Origin: Methylomonas rhizoryzae
GTDB taxonomy: Bacteria; Pseudomonadota; Gammaproteobacteria; Methylococcales; Methylomonadaceae
DNA: 64,000 bases
Direction: 5' to 3'
NCBI RefSeq assembly: GCF_008632455.1
Contig: NZ_CP043929.1
Location: 3,224,001-3,288,000, forward strand
Both the position numbers and the translations under genes were made by a program. Within the stretch, counting starts at the first letter, position 1. Each line of letters opens with the position of its first letter. This document shows, piece after piece, positions 62,801-64,000 of this stretch. The notes beneath the pieces are model-generated. The model ran no database searches. It was not told where the DNA came from and saw only the letters and a program-made list of their open reading frames with translations.

Positions 62801-63472
62801 CGGGCCGCAACCGAGGGTTTCGCCTCGGTTGCGGCACAAGCCGAATTACAGGCGCAACTGATCAAAGAACTATTCGGCCAGCCTGATTGGCTGGGCAGCG
62901 GCGAGCAAATGCTGCGGCATCTGGCCGCTTGGCTGGAGTGTCCACTGGCCGGCACGCCAACTGTCAGTCTAAGCCGATTGCCGCCTGACGCTTACCAAGC
63001 CGAGATGGAGTTTTTGCTGGGGGTGGATTCGGTAGACGTCACCCGCCTGGACACGTTACTTAACCACTATTGTTTGCCGGGCCGCAGCCGGCCGGCGCTG
63101 CAACCAGGTCACATCAACGGCCTGCTGAAAGGTTTTATCGACCTGGTCTTCGTCTGCGGCGGCCGTTACTATGTGCTGGACTACAAATTCAACGCCTTGG
63201 GCAACCGGGACGACGCATACGGCGGCGAGGCATTGACGACCGCGCTGCTGGCTAAACGCTACGACCTGCAAGCCGCCTTATATTTACTGGCGTTACACCG
63301 TCTGCTGAAATCCCGCTTGCACCGCGATTACCACTATCAGCGCGATGTCGGCGGCAGCTTGTATTGGTTTCTGCGCGGGGTGGGACACCCGGGACGCGGT
63401 CAGTTGTTGCTGCAATTGCCGCAGGAGTTGATCGAAACGCTGGACGCAATGTTCGCCGGAGTTCAAACATGA
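59822..63472 (+). CDS. recB: RecB, exodeoxyribonuclease V beta subunit
   Basis: A 1216-residue helicase-nuclease. UvrD-type helicase motifs: ASAGTGKTFTIAAL (Walker A), VTFTEAATQELRERI, LIDEFQDTDPVQY (motif II), YSFRGGDIYTY, and VTIHKSKGLEYP with LLYVAVTRARF near the end of the motor. The C-terminal nuclease domain has GFIDLVF and the catalytic VLDYKFN block. It unwinds and degrades double-strand ends until Chi and loads RecA as part of RecBCD. recC is not upstream here (rtcR is), so it must lie elsewhere. The recD start overlaps its stop (ATGA). Confidence 0.96.
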   Translation: MTSSTPIDPLRFPLSGVRLIEASAGTGKTFTIAALYVRLVLGHGLERQALLPPEILVVTFTEAATQELRERIRSRLNQAAAYFRELTEAADPFLSALRQDYPPEQWPACAYRLHIAANWMDEAAVYTIHGWCRRMLQQHAFDSGGLFDWEVDNDDQDLLQQTVRDYWRRHFYSLSESASAAVVRCFANPDALSKEVNPLLFDSEALELQQIEVDLEQTFARWEEWALRCEQLTTRAQTLWRNQQNDLERRLLDASEQGWLKANLYPKAGFKDKLAQIAAWAHHRQNLEIKELARFCLQKLTAGLAKAHQDKAALFDSGVFALLDQLVGHHAEELDLADAIRRHAVAWIRERYAREKQRLSRLTFDDMLTRLDQALGSDGGARLAHLIVRQYPLALIDEFQDTDPVQYRIFSRLYPADADNGGGCFMIGDPKQAIYSFRGGDIYTYLQAHAATQGRHYTLSSNFRSTVGLVQAVNHLFEFAERGQPEGAFKFGGETHPLPFIPVSAQGRNETWIVDGQAAPAFTVWHLQQDEPVGMPFYRHHMAEATASEIVRLLTSAAAGHTGFRHADGDWQALQPGDVAILVRSRGEAEVMRKALSKRHLRSVFLSERESVYASREAEDLLLWLHALATPEDEYKVRAALASRSMEWSLAALQRLAQDESAWEHHLERFLSYRERWRQDGILPALQQLMHDYRLPAKLRNATDGERRLTNLLHLAELLQHADSRLDGEAALIRHLAEALQNSGGSTDDNVIRLESDAELLKIVTIHKSKGLEYPLVFLPFICSFREVNARNNRYYRYHDTAARLRVDLSKDDANKALSDNERLQEDIRLLYVAVTRARFACWLGVAPVKGQGKQCQLEKSAMGYVLGWQSGLAEPALAARLGELAGACPDIAVLGAPPVSEAVFQANREEEECRDGPRNFSASIREAWWIASYSALAADHTPTTAAEAETAGDDKRQDETEPAASASAGPANGIHALPRGAAAGVLIHALLERAATEGFASVAAQAELQAQLIKELFGQPDWLGSGEQMLRHLAAWLECPLAGTPTVSLSRLPPDAYQAEMEFLLGVDSVDVTRLDTLLNHYCLPGRSRPALQPGHINGLLKGFIDLVFVCGGRYYVLDYKFNALGNRDDAYGGEALTTALLAKRYDLQAALYLLALHRLLKSRLHRDYHYQRDVGGSLYWFLRGVGHPGRGQLLLQLPQELIETLDAMFAGVQT

Positions 63473-64000
63473 TGCCTTCGGTATTCGAGGACATGCAAGC
63501 CTGGAGGGCACAAGGCTGGCTTAGCGCTTTGGACCAGGCCTTCGCCAAATTCCTGTCCGACCTGGCGCCCAACGTCCATCCTTGCGTGTTATGGGCCGGC
63601 GCGCTAGTCAGCCGCCAACTGAGCCGCGGCGAGGTGTACTTGGATATCAAGCGTTTAAGCGTCAATCCACAACTCACATTGGCCCTGCCGGCGGAAGCGG
63701 CGAGTACAAGCGGTTTAGCCACCATTTCGCACTTTTCCTGTGAGGATTGGCTGAACGCCTTGTCCGGCTCTTGCCTGGTCGGCCTGGGAGAAGGCGATAC
63801 GCCGCTGGTGTTGAGCGAACGGCGCCTGTATCTGCGCCGCTTCTGGCACTACCAGCGCATCGTCGAACGCGAAACAGTGCTGCGGTCGCAGCCGGTCAGG
63901 GCGCACTTGCCGCCGGCTTTGGCCACGCGCATTCGCGAGTTGTTCGCAGACTCGCAGGTTCCGGATTGGCAACAAATTGCCTGCGTGTTGGCCTTGCGAG
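63469..64000 (+). CDS. recD: RecD, exodeoxyribonuclease V alpha subunit (3' partial)
   Basis: The first 177 residues are visible; the gene runs off the window. The N-terminal region matches the RecD domain that contacts RecB/RecC: LDQAFAKFLSDLAP, ALVSRQLSRGEVYLD and RRLYLRRFWHYQRIVE. The helicase motifs lie beyond the end. ATG at 63469 overlaps the recB stop by four bases; a second ATG follows at once (63472). Confidence 0.93.
   Translation, partial: MMPSVFEDMQAWRAQGWLSALDQAFAKFLSDLAPNVHPCVLWAGALVSRQLSRGEVYLDIKRLSVNPQLTLALPAEAASTSGLATISHFSCEDWLNALSGSCLVGLGEGDTPLVLSERRLYLRRFWHYQRIVERETVLRSQPVRAHLPPALATRIRELFADSQVPDWQQIACVLALR

Overview
The window is a 64 kb chromosomal segment of a Gram-negative bacterium, most likely a gammaproteobacterium. 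TamA/TamB, OxyR with both redox cysteines, RecB/RecD, an RND pump with an outer-membrane channel, and two PEP-CTERM-type surface proteins all point that way. The gene mix and codon use would suit a methanotroph of the Methylococcales, but no methane-oxidation gene is visible, so this is inference. Genes are dense and mostly in short, tightly overlapped operons.

Layout. 1-3920: a two-component locus with a kinase that has lost its phospho-acceptor His, a lipoprotein, an intact kinase and an OmpR-type regulator. 4044-9232: tamA-tamB. 9429-11072: two PEP-CTERM/VPLPA surface proteins on opposite strands. 11320-17367 (minus): a molybdate locus (outer-membrane porin, modA, modB, modC, a two-domain molbindin, and a second ModC-like ATPase with degenerate catalytic residues). 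17682-21231 (minus): exported GH3 beta-glucosidase and a FucP-type sugar transporter. 21860-27909: a coupled operon of CheY-like, CheC-like, hybrid kinase and GGDEF-EAL proteins. 28030-29416 (minus): oxyR and a small unknown gene behind a perfect Fur box. 29839-37708 (minus): RND efflux system, TetR regulator, thioesterase and SDR; a divergent HxlR regulator faces a tandem operator. 38686-41385: di-haem peroxidase, Tat-exported phosphoesterase and a small cytochrome c. 41720-48133: a visibly AT-richer stretch with a Calx-beta protein, a dead hicA toxin gene, and a five-gene minus-strand module (FHA-trypsin-like protease, PP2C phosphatase, Ser/Thr kinase, glycine-zipper lipoprotein, M48 peptidase). 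48899-53767: a giant six-PAS hybrid kinase. 54778-59650: the RNA-repair locus rtcA, rtcB, a bacterial Y RNA, a truncated rsr and the divergent activator gene rtcR. 59822-64000: recB and the start of recD.

The two most interesting loci are the Rtc/Ro region and the FHA module. In the first, a permuted tRNA-like Y RNA is kept between rtcB and a Ro (Rsr) gene that has lost its C-terminal half, and a good sigma-54 promoter lies in front. In the second, a cytoplasmic kinase/phosphatase/FHA circuit is wired to a predicted periplasmic serine protease and a secreted zinc peptidase, with no type VI secretion genes nearby.

A family of short dispersed repeats (cores GGGAGCGACG, TTTCATTTGCCG and CTTCATG) recurs in at least five intergenic spaces. 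No rRNA, standard tRNA, CRISPR array or complete insertion sequence was seen.
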